Shown here: positions 26,574-34,191 of the stretch, in pieces
Layout: each line of letters opens with the position of its first letter
Position numbering within the stretch: position 1 is the stretch's first letter
NCBI RefSeq assembly: GCF_004362825.1
Contig: NZ_SNXZ01000001.1
Span: forward strand, 682,001 to 746,000
Reading direction: 5' to 3'
Length of the DNA: 64,000 nt
Source of the DNA: Labedaea rhizosphaerae
GTDB taxonomy: Bacteria > Actinomycetota > Actinomycetes > Mycobacteriales > Pseudonocardiaceae
Translations under genes and position numbers: made by a program
Notes under the pieces: generated by a model
What the model saw: the letters and a program-made list of their open reading frames with translations, nothing else
The model's database searches: none
What the model was told of the DNA's origin: nothing

Positions 26574-26624
26574 CGGCCCGAGACGCGCGTGAACCCGCAG
26601 GTCAGAGCCGTGCGCATGCGGTGA

Positions 26625-26636
26625 ACTACCAGTTCT
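26625..26636 (+). other. attR core
   Basis: ACTACCAGTTCT followed by GA, so the frame of the MBOAT gene would read YYQF and then TGA here. Chromosomal sequence resumes after this point and leads into the gamma-carbonic anhydrase-like gene. Confidence 0.8.
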
Positions 26637-26668
26637 GACGACTTCGGCGGTGTCTGCGGGACGCTCCT

Positions 26669-27280
26669 ATGCTCGTTCGCATGCTGCTCGAACACCGAGG
26701 CCAGGCACCGCGAATCGACCCGAGTGCTTACGTCGCGCCCAATGCGACGCTGTGCGGCGACGTCACCGTCGGGCCGGGGTGTCGGGTGTTGTTCGGGGCG
26801 GTGGTGACGGCCGAGGGTGGGCCGGTGCGGTTGGGCGCGGACTGCATCGTCATGGAGAACGCAGTGGTGCGCGGGACGCCCAAGGACCCGGTCGACGTCG
26901 GTGATCATGTGCTCATCGGACCCACGGCTTATCTGACCGGGTGCACGATCGCCGACGATGTCTTCCTCGCCACCGGCACGCGGGTGTTCAACGGCGCCCG
27001 GATCGGCGCGCGGAGCGAGGTGCGGATCAACGCCGTCGTGCACTTGCGGACCGTGCTCGCGCCGGACACGACGGTGCCGATCGGGTGGGTCGCGGTCGGG
27101 GACCCGGCGCAACTCTTCTCGCCCGAGCGGCACGACGAGATCTGGGCCGTGCAACGGGAACTGGACTTCCCCGGCTACGTGTTCGGGCTCGAGCGCAGCG
27201 ACACGCTCATGCCTGAGATGACCACGCGCTACGGCCGGGCACTCGCGACACACCGAGACGACCGGGAACTGCCGAGCTGA
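26669..27280 (+). CDS. Gamma-carbonic anhydrase-like hexapeptide-repeat protein
   Basis: A 203-aa left-handed beta-helix protein with hexapeptide repeats through most of its length (YVAPNATLCGDVTVGPGCRVLFGAVVTAE, VDVGDHVLIGPTAYLTGCTIADDVFLATGTRVFNGARIG). Of the usual three zinc-binding histidines only one or two candidates are visible (VGDHVLIG, NAVVHLRTVL), so carbonic anhydrase activity is uncertain; acyltransferase or structural roles are possible. First chromosomal gene after attR, so its own promoter must lie in the 32 bp downstream of attR or inside the element. Confidence 0.8.
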   Translation: MLVRMLLEHRGQAPRIDPSAYVAPNATLCGDVTVGPGCRVLFGAVVTAEGGPVRLGADCIVMENAVVRGTPKDPVDVGDHVLIGPTAYLTGCTIADDVFLATGTRVFNGARIGARSEVRINAVVHLRTVLAPDTTVPIGWVAVGDPAQLFSPERHDEIWAVQRELDFPGYVFGLERSDTLMPEMTTRYGRALATHRDDRELPS

Positions 27281-27317
27281 TCCCGTAGTCTCCCTTGCGA
27301 ACAACGGGGAGACCACA

Positions 27318-28559
27318 GTGGACATCCAGCGCATCGTCGACGACTTCGGCGCGCACTGGCACATCTACGTCACCATGCCCTTCATCGCCGCGGCGATCGG
27401 GTACATCACCAAGCGCGTGGCCATCGAGATGATGTTCCGGCCGCTGGAGTTCGTCGGCATCCGCGTCATCGGGCTCCCGGTCGGCTGGCAGGGCGTTCTC
27501 CCCGGCAACGCCCAGCGCATGGCGACCATTGCGATGGACCTGCTCACCACGAACCTCATCAACCCCAAGGAAATCTTTTCCCGGCTCGACCCGAAGCGGG
27601 TCGCCGCGGAACTGCACGACCCGCTGCTGCGTTCGGTCGAACAACTGACTCGCGAGCTCATGGCCGAATACCAGCCGGGTATGTGGGAAATGCTGCCCGA
27701 GGCCGCGCAACGCCTCCTTCTGCGGCGCGTCGAAACCGAGGCACCGCGCGTGGTCGAGCAGATCATCCGCGATCTGGCCAACAACATCGACGACGTCCTC
27801 GACGTCAAGGCCATGGCCGTCGAGGCGATGGTGCGCGACAAGGCACTGCTGAACCGGCTGATCCGCGAAGTGTCCAAACCGGAGCTTCGGTTCATCGCGC
27901 ACTCCGGGATCTACTTCGGGTTCGTGATCGGGCTGGTCCAGATGATCACGTGGGCACTGACCCACAACATGTGGATCATGCCCATCTTCGGCGGTCTCAC
28001 CGGGTGGTTGACCGACTGGCTCGCATTGAAGATGATTTTCTTCCCCCGCACACCACGACGGTATTTGGGCCTGTTCACCTGGCAGGGAATGTTCCAGCGC
28101 CGACGGATGGAAGTGTCGCGCGATTACGGCCGGCTCGTCGCCGACGAAATATTGACGGTGCACAATGTTCTGCACGCGGTGTTGACCGGTCCGCGCTCCG
28201 ACCGGTTGTTCGCCTTGGTGCACCGGCACGTTTTACGCAGCATTGACGCGAATTCCGGGATCGCCAAACCGGTGGTGGTCATGTCGATCGGCTCGCGCCG
28301 CTACCAGGAGATGAAGGAGACCGCGGCGAAGCGCGCCCTCGAGCTGGTGCCGGACACGTTGCGGCACGTCGAGAGCTACGCGACCGAGGCGCTCGACGTG
28401 CGCAACACGATCGTCGACCAGATGCAGCGGCTCACGCCGGTCCAGTACGAGGGCATCCTGCGCCCCGCGTTCCGGCAGGACGAGTGGAAGCTGATCGCGG
28501 TCGGCGCGATCATCGGCTTCCTCGTCGGCGAGCTGCAGGTCGTGCTGCTGCTGCATTGA
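27318..28559 (+). CDS. DUF445 family membrane protein (first of a tandem pair)
   Basis: A 413-aa protein with the DUF445 pattern: N-terminal transmembrane helix (WHIYVTMPFIAAAIGYITKRVAIEMMFRPLEFVGI), the GWQGVLPGNAQRMA motif, a long helical domain, a second hydrophobic region (FGFVIGLVQMITWALTHNMWIMPIFGGLTGWLTDWLALKMIFFP) and a C-terminal helix (LIAVGAIIGFLVGELQVVLLL). The two-domain repeated RP..GWQG..FFPR layout indicates a membrane-spanning scaffold; no biochemical function is established. GTG start with AACGGGGAGACC upstream. The paralogue follows after 4 bp. Confidence 0.85.
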   Translation: MDIQRIVDDFGAHWHIYVTMPFIAAAIGYITKRVAIEMMFRPLEFVGIRVIGLPVGWQGVLPGNAQRMATIAMDLLTTNLINPKEIFSRLDPKRVAAELHDPLLRSVEQLTRELMAEYQPGMWEMLPEAAQRLLLRRVETEAPRVVEQIIRDLANNIDDVLDVKAMAVEAMVRDKALLNRLIREVSKPELRFIAHSGIYFGFVIGLVQMITWALTHNMWIMPIFGGLTGWLTDWLALKMIFFPRTPRRYLGLFTWQGMFQRRRMEVSRDYGRLVADEILTVHNVLHAVLTGPRSDRLFALVHRHVLRSIDANSGIAKPVVVMSIGSRRYQEMKETAAKRALELVPDTLRHVESYATEALDVRNTIVDQMQRLTPVQYEGILRPAFRQDEWKLIAVGAIIGFLVGELQVVLLLH

Positions 28560-28563
28560 TACC

Positions 28564-29748
28564 GTGCCCTCGAACCCGGGAGGTGGCGTGCACGACTGGT
28601 ACGTGTACCTGCTGCTCGTGGTCTTCGGCACGGTGATCGGGTATGTGACAAAACTTGTCGCGGTCCAGATGTTGTTCCGCCCGGCCACGTTCATCGGCAT
28701 CCCGCCCGCGCTCGGCTGGCAAGGCGTCGTGCCGCGCAACGCCGATCGCGTCGCCCGCGTCAACGCCGAGCTGCTGGCGACCCGGCTCCTCGAACCACGC
28801 GACGTCTTCGCCCGCATCGACCCGGCGGCGTTGACGGCGCAGCTCGAACAACCGTTGATGGCCGCGATCGACGAGATCGTGCGCGACGTCCTGCGCGCGC
28901 ACCACCCGCAGCTCTGGGAGATGCTGCCGATGCTGGCACAGGACCTGATCGTCAAGCAGGCGCAGGCTTCCGCGCCACGACTGGTCGAGCAGGTCGTGAC
29001 CGAACTGCGTGCCGAGGTTGGTTCGGCACTCGGCGCGCGCGCCTTGGAAGCGGCATTCCGGCGCGATCCCGAGCTGGTGCCGCGGGTCGTGCGGGAGTTG
29101 TCGCGGCCGGAGATGGCGTTCATGGCGCGCTTCGGGATGTGGTCGGGGCTCGCGCTCGGCATCGTCGAAGCAGTGGTGTGGGGCCTGACCGGCACGGACT
29201 GGGTGCTGCCGGTGGCCGGCGCCGTGATCGGCGGGGTGACCAACGCCGCGGCCTTGCGATTGATCTTCTTTCCGCGGACACCGACCGGGTTCCTGTCGCT
29301 GCAAGGTGCGTTCCAGCGACGGCGGGACCGGGTCGCGGTGCGCTACGGCGAACTTCTCGCCAGCGAGGTGATCACCGTGCCGGCCCTGGTGGATGCCGTG
29401 TTGCAGGGCCCGCAGGCGGCGAAGGTGCAGGCGGTGATCGCGCGTGCGGTGAACCAGGTCGTCGACGAACAGCCGCGCATCACCCGGCTGACCCGGCTGC
29501 CCGAGGTGAAGCAGGCCGTGACCGTCGCCGCGGTCCGGCGGCTGCCCGAGACGATCCGCCACGCCGAGTCCTACCTGACGGCGGCGATGGACCTGGCTCG
29601 CACGATCACCGCCCGCGTCCGCAAGCTCAACCCGGTCGAGTACGAGGCCCTCCTGCGACCCGCCCTCCGCTTCCACACCTGGCCCCTGACCGTCGTCGGC
29701 ACCCTCCTCGGCGCCCTGATCGGCGCCGCCACCACCCTCTTCCTCTGA
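28564..29748 (+). CDS. DUF445 family membrane protein (second of a tandem pair)
   Basis: A 394-aa paralogue of the preceding gene with the same elements in the same order: YLLLVVFGTVIGYVTKLVAVQMLFRPATF, GWQGVVPRNADRVARV, a middle helical region, GLALGIVEAVVWGLTGTDWVLPVAGAVIGGVTNAAALRLIFFPRTP and a C-terminal TM helix. The tight spacing suggests a heteromeric complex or at least co-expression. The start at GTG 28564 is followed by a second possible GTG (28588, HDWYVYLLL) that would give a more typical N terminus. A repeat core begins 9 bp after its stop. Confidence 0.82.
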   Translation: MPSNPGGGVHDWYVYLLLVVFGTVIGYVTKLVAVQMLFRPATFIGIPPALGWQGVVPRNADRVARVNAELLATRLLEPRDVFARIDPAALTAQLEQPLMAAIDEIVRDVLRAHHPQLWEMLPMLAQDLIVKQAQASAPRLVEQVVTELRAEVGSALGARALEAAFRRDPELVPRVVRELSRPEMAFMARFGMWSGLALGIVEAVVWGLTGTDWVLPVAGAVIGGVTNAAALRLIFFPRTPTGFLSLQGAFQRRRDRVAVRYGELLASEVITVPALVDAVLQGPQAAKVQAVIARAVNQVVDEQPRITRLTRLPEVKQAVTVAAVRRLPETIRHAESYLTAAMDLARTITARVRKLNPVEYEALLRPALRFHTWPLTVVGTLLGALIGAATTLFL

Positions 29749-29756
29749 CCGGGATC

Positions 29757-30214
29757 AAGCCCGCTGAATCCCAAACCCCAGGTCAGCGCACCTTCCCCGG
29801 AACAAGCCCGCTGAACGCCGCCCACCCCCAGCCACCAAACCCGGCCCGCCACGAGCAGCAGGTGATAAGCCCGCTGAATCCCAACCCCGCAGGTCAGTGC
29901 ACCTCCCAGGGAACAAGCCCGCTGAACGCCGCCGGCGATGGACGGTCGGAATCAAGACCTCACGGCGGTGTCGAATTAAGCCCGCTGAATCCCGAATCGG
30001 CAGGTCAGCGCGCGTCCCCGTGAATAAGCCCGCTGAACGCGGGCGGAGGTGAGCGGTCGGGATCGAGGCCTCGCGGGCGGCGCGGGATCAAGCCCGCTGA
30101 ATCCCGTCGGCGCAGGTCAGGGAAGGTCTGGGGAATTAGCCCGCTGAATCACTTTCGGATTTGGCAGTCGAGGAAGGTGCAGGTCAGGAGGGGGTGGGGG
30201 AATTAGCCCGCTGA
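29757..30214. repeat. Large repeat array between DUF445 and znuB (nine cores)
   Basis: Cores start at 29757, 29804, 29867, 29915, 29978, 30026, 30090, 30137 and 30204. The first eight form four A-linker-B units with A-to-B distances 47, 48, 48 and 47 bp; linkers read CAGGTCAG each time. The spacers between units at 29935-29975 and 30043-30090 are also related to each other (CGGTCGGAATCAAGACCTC versus CGGTCGGGATCGAGGCCTC), so longer duplications occurred here. The array fills the 480-bp gap between convergent genes; no gene seen. Confidence 0.92.
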
Positions 30215-30227
30215 ACGCCGCGGTGGG

Positions 30228-31097
30228 TCAGGCTGGGGTGGGAGCGGGGGTGGTGGTGGAGCGGGCGTGGGAGCGGAGGTAGTCGACGAGGCGGCAGATC
30301 AGGTAGATCACGAACGAGATGGCCGTGACGAACGAGCTGATCGGCTTGCCCGGCGCGAGCGACAGGATGATGCCGCCCACCGCCGATACCTCGGCGAAGA
30401 TCACCGACAGGATCGTCGCCCGAAGCGGACTGGACGTGACCCGGCACGCCGCCGCGGCCGGCGTGATCATCAACGCCAGCACGAGCAGGGCGCCGACGGT
30501 CTGCACGCCCATCGCCGTCGCCACGCCGACCAACACCGCGAACACCGGCGTCAGCAGTTGGGTCGGCACGCCCCGCGCGACCGCCACCTCCGGATCCACC
30601 GAAGCGAACAGCAACGGCCGGTAGATCACGGCCAGCACCACGAGCACCACCACGGCGCACCCGCCGAGCAGCTCGAGCCCCTGGGTGTCCACGCCGATGA
30701 TCTGCCCGGTGAGCAGCCCGAACTTGTTCGACGACCGTCCCTTGTAGAAGGACAGCAGCAGCACACCCACGCCCAGCCCGAACGCGAGCACCACGCCGAT
30801 CACCGAGTCGTGCTCCGAACTGCGCCGCGACAACACCCCCAGGATCACCGCGGCCACGATCGCCCCGGCCAGGGCGCCGAAGCCGACGTTGATGCCGAGC
30901 AGCAACGCCGCCGCGCCGCCGGTGAACGACAGTTCGCTCGTCCCGTGCACGGAGAACGCCATGTTGCGGCTGATGATCAAGGGCCCGAGCACGCCCGCGA
31001 GCAGGCCGAGGATGGCGCCCGCGAGCAGCGCGGTCTGCACGAAGGGTCGCCCCAGCAGGTCAGCCGTGAGCGTGAAGTCGAAGAGGCGGTCCATCAC
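30228..31097 (-). CDS. znuB: Zinc/metal ABC transporter permease
   Basis: A 289-aa ABC-3 family permease with about eight transmembrane helices, for example FVQTALLAGAILGLLAGVLGPLIISRNMAFSVHGTSELSFTGGAAALLLGINVGFG at the N terminus, and the conserved cytoplasmic loop with RPLLFASVDPEVAVARGVPTQ. It overlaps the ATPase gene by 4 bp. The three genes read in the order binding protein, ATPase, permease and form one operon. A repeat core lies 13 bp beyond its stop. Zinc rather than manganese is inferred from the Zur-like site upstream of the operon. Confidence 0.9.
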   Translation of the reverse strand: MMDRLFDFTLTADLLGRPFVQTALLAGAILGLLAGVLGPLIISRNMAFSVHGTSELSFTGGAAALLLGINVGFGALAGAIVAAVILGVLSRRSSEHDSVIGVVLAFGLGVGVLLLSFYKGRSSNKFGLLTGQIIGVDTQGLELLGGCAVVVLVVLAVIYRPLLFASVDPEVAVARGVPTQLLTPVFAVLVGVATAMGVQTVGALLVLALMITPAAAACRVTSSPLRATILSVIFAEVSAVGGIILSLAPGKPISSFVTAISFVIYLICRLVDYLRSHARSTTTPAPTPA

Positions 31098-31957
31098 GGT
31101 TCGTCGTCCAAGTGGTGGTGGGGCTGATCTTCACAAAGGCCGCTCTGCGCGCCGACCACGTGGATCTGGCCACGCACCCGCACGACGTCGATCGGCGTCC
31201 GGTACAGCGCGGTCAACGTCTCCGACGTCATCACCTCGTCGGGCGGGCCGATCCGGAACCGGCCGTCCACCAGGTACAACACCCGGTCGACCAGCGGCAG
31301 GATCGGGTTGATCTCGTGCGTCACGAACAGCACGGCCACCTCGGCCTCGCGCCGGGTGCGGTCGATCAGTTCGCTCACCGCGCGTTGGTGGGCGAGGTCG
31401 AGCGAGAGCAACGGTTCGTCGCACAACAGCACTTCGGGCGACCCGACGAGCGCTTGCGCCACCCGCAGCCGCTGCTGCTCACCACCGGAAAGCAGGCCGA
31501 CCGGCTGATCGGCGAACGCCTCCGCGCCGACCGCCTCGATGGCCTCGGCCACCCGCTGCCGCCGGACCCGCGCGCCGCCGATGCCCATGCCCCACCGGTG
31601 CCCGTCGAACCCGAGTCCGACCAGGTCGCGGCCGCGCAGCCGCAGCGCCGGGTCGAGCGCACGCTGCTGCGGGATGTATCCGATCCGCCGGTTTCCCGAG
31701 CCGGGGTCGGCGCCGGCGATCCGAGCTGTGCCGCTGGTCAGGCGCTGCAGACCAAGCAGCACACGCAGCAGGCTGGTCTTGCCTGAGCCGTTCGGGCCGA
31801 GCACCGCGACGAACTCGCCCGGCTCGACGTTCAGGTCGAGCCCGCGCCAGAGAACACGGTTGCCATAAGCGAGCGTGGCGCCGGACAGCGCGACCACCGG
31901 ACCGCGGCCCGGGCCCTCGACCGTCGCGGTGACGCCAGCCGTTTCGTGCATGGTCAT
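31094..31957 (-). CDS. znuC: Zinc/metal ABC transporter ATP-binding protein
   Basis: A 287-aa ABC ATPase: Walker A GPNGSGKTS, Q-loop in RIGYIPQQRAL, signature LLSGGEQQRLRVAQAL, Walker B EVLLCDEPLLSLD and switch His in LFVTHEINP. The C-terminal extension after the ATPase core ends with an HHHLDDEP tail, which could bind metal. Overlaps the neighbours on both sides by 4 bp (binding-protein gene and permease gene). Confidence 0.93.
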   Translation of the reverse strand: MTMHETAGVTATVEGPGRGPVVALSGATLAYGNRVLWRGLDLNVEPGEFVAVLGPNGSGKTSLLRVLLGLQRLTSGTARIAGADPGSGNRRIGYIPQQRALDPALRLRGRDLVGLGFDGHRWGMGIGGARVRRQRVAEAIEAVGAEAFADQPVGLLSGGEQQRLRVAQALVGSPEVLLCDEPLLSLDLAHQRAVSELIDRTRREAEVAVLFVTHEINPILPLVDRVLYLVDGRFRIGPPDEVMTSETLTALYRTPIDVVRVRGQIHVVGAQSGLCEDQPHHHLDDEP

Positions 31958-32871
31958 TCTTTCGCCACGGCCGCTGCCAGCCCGTTCACCTGCTTGGTCA
32001 TCCAGCCAACGTAGTCGCTTTCACCCGCCGGGAACGTCTCGGATACGGCCACGACCGCGATGTCCGCCTTCTGCGCCTCGCCGACCAACGTGTTGGTCAA
32101 CGTGGTCTCGGTCTGGACGTTGTTGATCAGCACGGACACCTTCTTGCCGGCGATCAGGTCGGTGATCTCGCTGACCGCGTTCGCCGACGGGTCGGACTCC
32201 TGCTCGATGGCCTCGGCGAAGTCCTCCGGCGTCACGTCCTGCACGCCGGCCAGGTCGAGCAGGTATTTCGCGACGGGTTCGGTCGCCACGGCCTTGCGTC
32301 CGGGGTGCGCCTTGCCGATGCCGCTGACCGCGGTGATCAAGGTGTCGATCTTGCCGTCGAAGGTCTTGGCGTTGGCGTCGAAGGCGGCCTTGCGATCCGG
32401 CGCGATGGCCCCCAGTTCCTGGGCGATCTTGTCGGCGACCTTCTTCACGGTCGGCAGGTCGTACCAGACGTGCTCGTTGTCGCCTTCGGAGTGGCCGGAC
32501 ACGTCGAACGCGACGACCTTGTGCGCGTCCTGGGCCGCGGCGTTGACCATGTCGGCGAAGAAGTCGTCGTAACCGCCGCCGTTGTAGACGATCAGGGCGG
32601 CACCGTCCAGTTCGGTCGCTTCGGCCGCGTCGCCTTCGTGGGCGTGCGGGTCGGCGGCCGGGTCGGCGAGCAGGGCCTTGACGTTGACGTCGTCACCCCC
32701 GACCGCCTTGGCGACGCTCCCCCAGATGTCGGTCGACGCGACGACGGAGATCTTGCCGTCGGCTCCCGGCGTGGCACCGCCCGCGCTGTTACACGCGGTC
32801 GCGACAAAGCCTGCTGCTGAGAGCACTGCGAAGGCCGTCACCGTGCGTGTCATCCATCGCCGCATCGCCAC
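31954..32871 (-). CDS. znuA: Zinc/metal ABC transporter substrate-binding lipoprotein
   Basis: A 305-aa cluster A-I (SBP_bac_9) binding protein. The signal sequence ends in a lipobox, GFVATACNS (Cys about 27). Candidate metal ligands are His in DPAADPHAHEGDA (about 75-77), His in NEHVWYDLPTV (about 139), and an Asp/Glu near the C terminus (VSETFPAGESDYVGWM). The long His-rich loop of E. coli ZnuA is absent, as in many actinobacterial homologues. The Zur-like palindrome 21 bp upstream covers the likely promoter. Confidence 0.9.
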   Translation of the reverse strand: MAMRRWMTRTVTAFAVLSAAGFVATACNSAGGATPGADGKISVVASTDIWGSVAKAVGGDDVNVKALLADPAADPHAHEGDAAEATELDGAALIVYNGGGYDDFFADMVNAAAQDAHKVVAFDVSGHSEGDNEHVWYDLPTVKKVADKIAQELGAIAPDRKAAFDANAKTFDGKIDTLITAVSGIGKAHPGRKAVATEPVAKYLLDLAGVQDVTPEDFAEAIEQESDPSANAVSEITDLIAGKKVSVLINNVQTETTLTNTLVGEAQKADIAVVAVSETFPAGESDYVGWMTKQVNGLAAAVAKE

Positions 32872-32891
32872 TCCCAGGGACCCTCGATAGA

Positions 32892-32910
32892 GATAATGGA
32901 AACCGTTGTC
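32892..32910. promoter_or_regulatory. Zur-like operator upstream of the zinc transporter operon
   Basis: GATAATGGAAACCGTTGTC. Read on the minus strand (GACAACGGTTTCCATTATC) it agrees with the general Zur-box type TGATAATGATTTTCATTATCA at 15 of 19 positions by eye and is an imperfect palindrome. Placed 21-39 bp before the binding-protein start codon, where a zinc-loaded repressor would block transcription. Confidence 0.6.
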
Positions 32911-33024
32911 GTCTTCACTCTACAACGCCTCCGCCACCGCGTTCCACCAACCGGGTGGTTGTGCCAATCGCCACGTCTTCGCGGATGTGGGCTGCGGGTG
33001 GCGCCCTTCTGCAATTGGTTCTGA

Positions 33025-33035
33025 ACCGTTACGGT
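33025..33035. promoter_or_regulatory. Short palindrome upstream of the LacI-family gene
   Basis: ACCGT T ACGGT, a perfect 5-bp dyad 7 bp before the start codon of the LacI-type regulator. LacI-family proteins often bind similar CG-centred palindromes next to their own genes, so autoregulation is plausible. Confidence 0.4.
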
Positions 33036-33042
33036 CCCCTAC

Positions 33043-34143
33043 ATGGCGCGTTCCATGCATGTGCGAAGGCCGGCAACCCTTGCCTCGCTCGCCGCGGAAC
33101 TCGGGGTCTCGCGGACCACCGTTTCCAACGCATACAACCGGCCCGACCAACTCTCGCCGGAACTGCGCCGCCGCGTGCTGGAGACCGCCCGCCGCCTCGG
33201 CTACCCGGGACCCGACCCCGTGGCCCGTTCTTTGCGCACCCGCAAGGCCGGCGCGGTTGGTCTACTTCTGACCGAGAACCTTTCGTACGCGTTCCGCGAC
33301 CCGGCCGCGCTCGCGTTCCTCGAAGGCGTCGCGCTCGCGTGCGAGGGCGCGGGCCAGGGTCTGCACCTCGTGCCCGTCAACCCGGAACGGGAGGACATCA
33401 CGGCCGTCCACCGTGCCGGTGTGGACGGTTTCATCGTCTACTCAGTACCGGACGACGACCCGCACCTCGCCGCCGTCCTGTCCCGGCCGGTGCCGACCGT
33501 GGTGTGCGACCAGCCCCGCGTCGAGGGCGTCGACCGCGTCGGGATCGACGACCGCGCGGCCATCGCGCAACTCGCCCAGCGGCTGATCACGTTGGGGCAC
33601 CGCAAGGTCGGCGTGCTGTGCATGCGTCTCGCCCGCGACCGCAACGACGGCTTCGCGGCCATCGACCGCCAGCGCACCGCCCACTTCCACGTGCAGAAGG
33701 CCCGGCTCGCGGCGCTCAACGAGGCCTTCTCGGCCGCGGGCGTCGACTGGGCCGGCGTGCCGGTGGTCGAGCGGTTCGACCACAGCCAGGCCAGCGGCGC
33801 GTCGGCAGCCGCGCAGTTACTGGACAAACACCGCGACGTCACGGCGTTGATCTGCACGTCGGACATCCTCGCGTTGGGTGCCCTCGCCGAAGCCAAGAGA
33901 AGGGCGCTGCGGGTGCCGCAGGACCTGTCGATCACCGGCTTCGACGGGATCGCCGACGCCGAGCGGGCCGGGCTGACCACGGTCCGCCAGCCGATGCTCG
34001 ACAAAGGACGCGCGGCGGGCACGCTGCTGCTCGACACCGTGGACCGCGGCCGGCCGCGCGAGATCACCTTGCCAACCGAGCTGATCGTGGGCAGCACCTC
34101 GGCGCAGCCGCGCACCGCCGAGGAGCGCTGGTTCGGCCCGTGA
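33043..34143 (+). CDS. LacI-family transcriptional regulator
   Basis: A 366-aa regulator. The helix-turn-helix plus hinge is at the N terminus (PATLASLAAELGVSRTTVSNAYNRPDQLSPELRRRVLETARRLGY), followed by a periplasmic-binding-protein-like sugar-sensing domain (AGAVGLLLTENLSYAFRDPAALAFLEGV ... GFIVYSVPDDDP ... ITGFDGIADAERAGLTTVRQP). The ligand is unknown; no sugar genes are adjacent, and the zinc operon is divergent. An alternative start is the Met at codon 5. The TGA stop lies in a degenerate repeat copy (CCCGTGAATCCCCAGGTCA). Confidence 0.9.
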   Translation: MARSMHVRRPATLASLAAELGVSRTTVSNAYNRPDQLSPELRRRVLETARRLGYPGPDPVARSLRTRKAGAVGLLLTENLSYAFRDPAALAFLEGVALACEGAGQGLHLVPVNPEREDITAVHRAGVDGFIVYSVPDDDPHLAAVLSRPVPTVVCDQPRVEGVDRVGIDDRAAIAQLAQRLITLGHRKVGVLCMRLARDRNDGFAAIDRQRTAHFHVQKARLAALNEAFSAAGVDWAGVPVVERFDHSQASGASAAAQLLDKHRDVTALICTSDILALGALAEAKRRALRVPQDLSITGFDGIADAERAGLTTVRQPMLDKGRAAGTLLLDTVDRGRPREITLPTELIVGSTSAQPRTAEERWFGP

Positions 34144-34184
34144 ATCCCCAGGTCAACCACCCCACGCGGGATTAAGCCCGCTGA
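34138..34184. repeat. Composite repeat unit overlapping the lacI-type gene stop
   Basis: A degenerate core A (CCCGTGAATCCCC) contains the stop codon of the upstream gene, a CAGGTCA linker follows, and a perfect core B GGGATTAAGCCCGCTGAA ends 8 bp before the stop codon of the convergent gene. So one unit occupies the entire 48-bp gap between two convergent genes. Confidence 0.8.
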
Positions 34185-34191
34185 ATCCCCG

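Larger units (their letters stand above)
16472..26636. mobile_element. Actinomycete integrative and conjugative element (AICE) in the 3' end of the MBOAT gene
   Basis: A 10.15-kb element bounded by a 12-bp direct repeat ACTACCAGTTCT. It has the pSAM2-type gene set: Nudix (Pif-like), GntR repressor (KorSA-like), Pra-like activator, FtsK-type transfer ATPase, Rep, Xis and a tyrosine integrase next to attR. The right end (int) is adjacent to attR, the left end carries non-coding structured DNA and a low-GC cargo gene. The dispersed chromosomal repeat core is absent from it. Integration in a protein gene 3' end rather than a tRNA gene is unusual for this class. Confidence 0.9.

Noticed and set aside
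26637-26668. tRNA gene as AICE integration target
   Set aside because: No cloverleaf-type sequence at either end; the 12-bp att core lies in a protein gene.
29757-30214. CRISPR array
   Set aside because: Repeats are regularly spaced in part, but they alternate between two core types, show degenerate copies, have 35-bp spacers with conserved linkers, and no cas genes are present.
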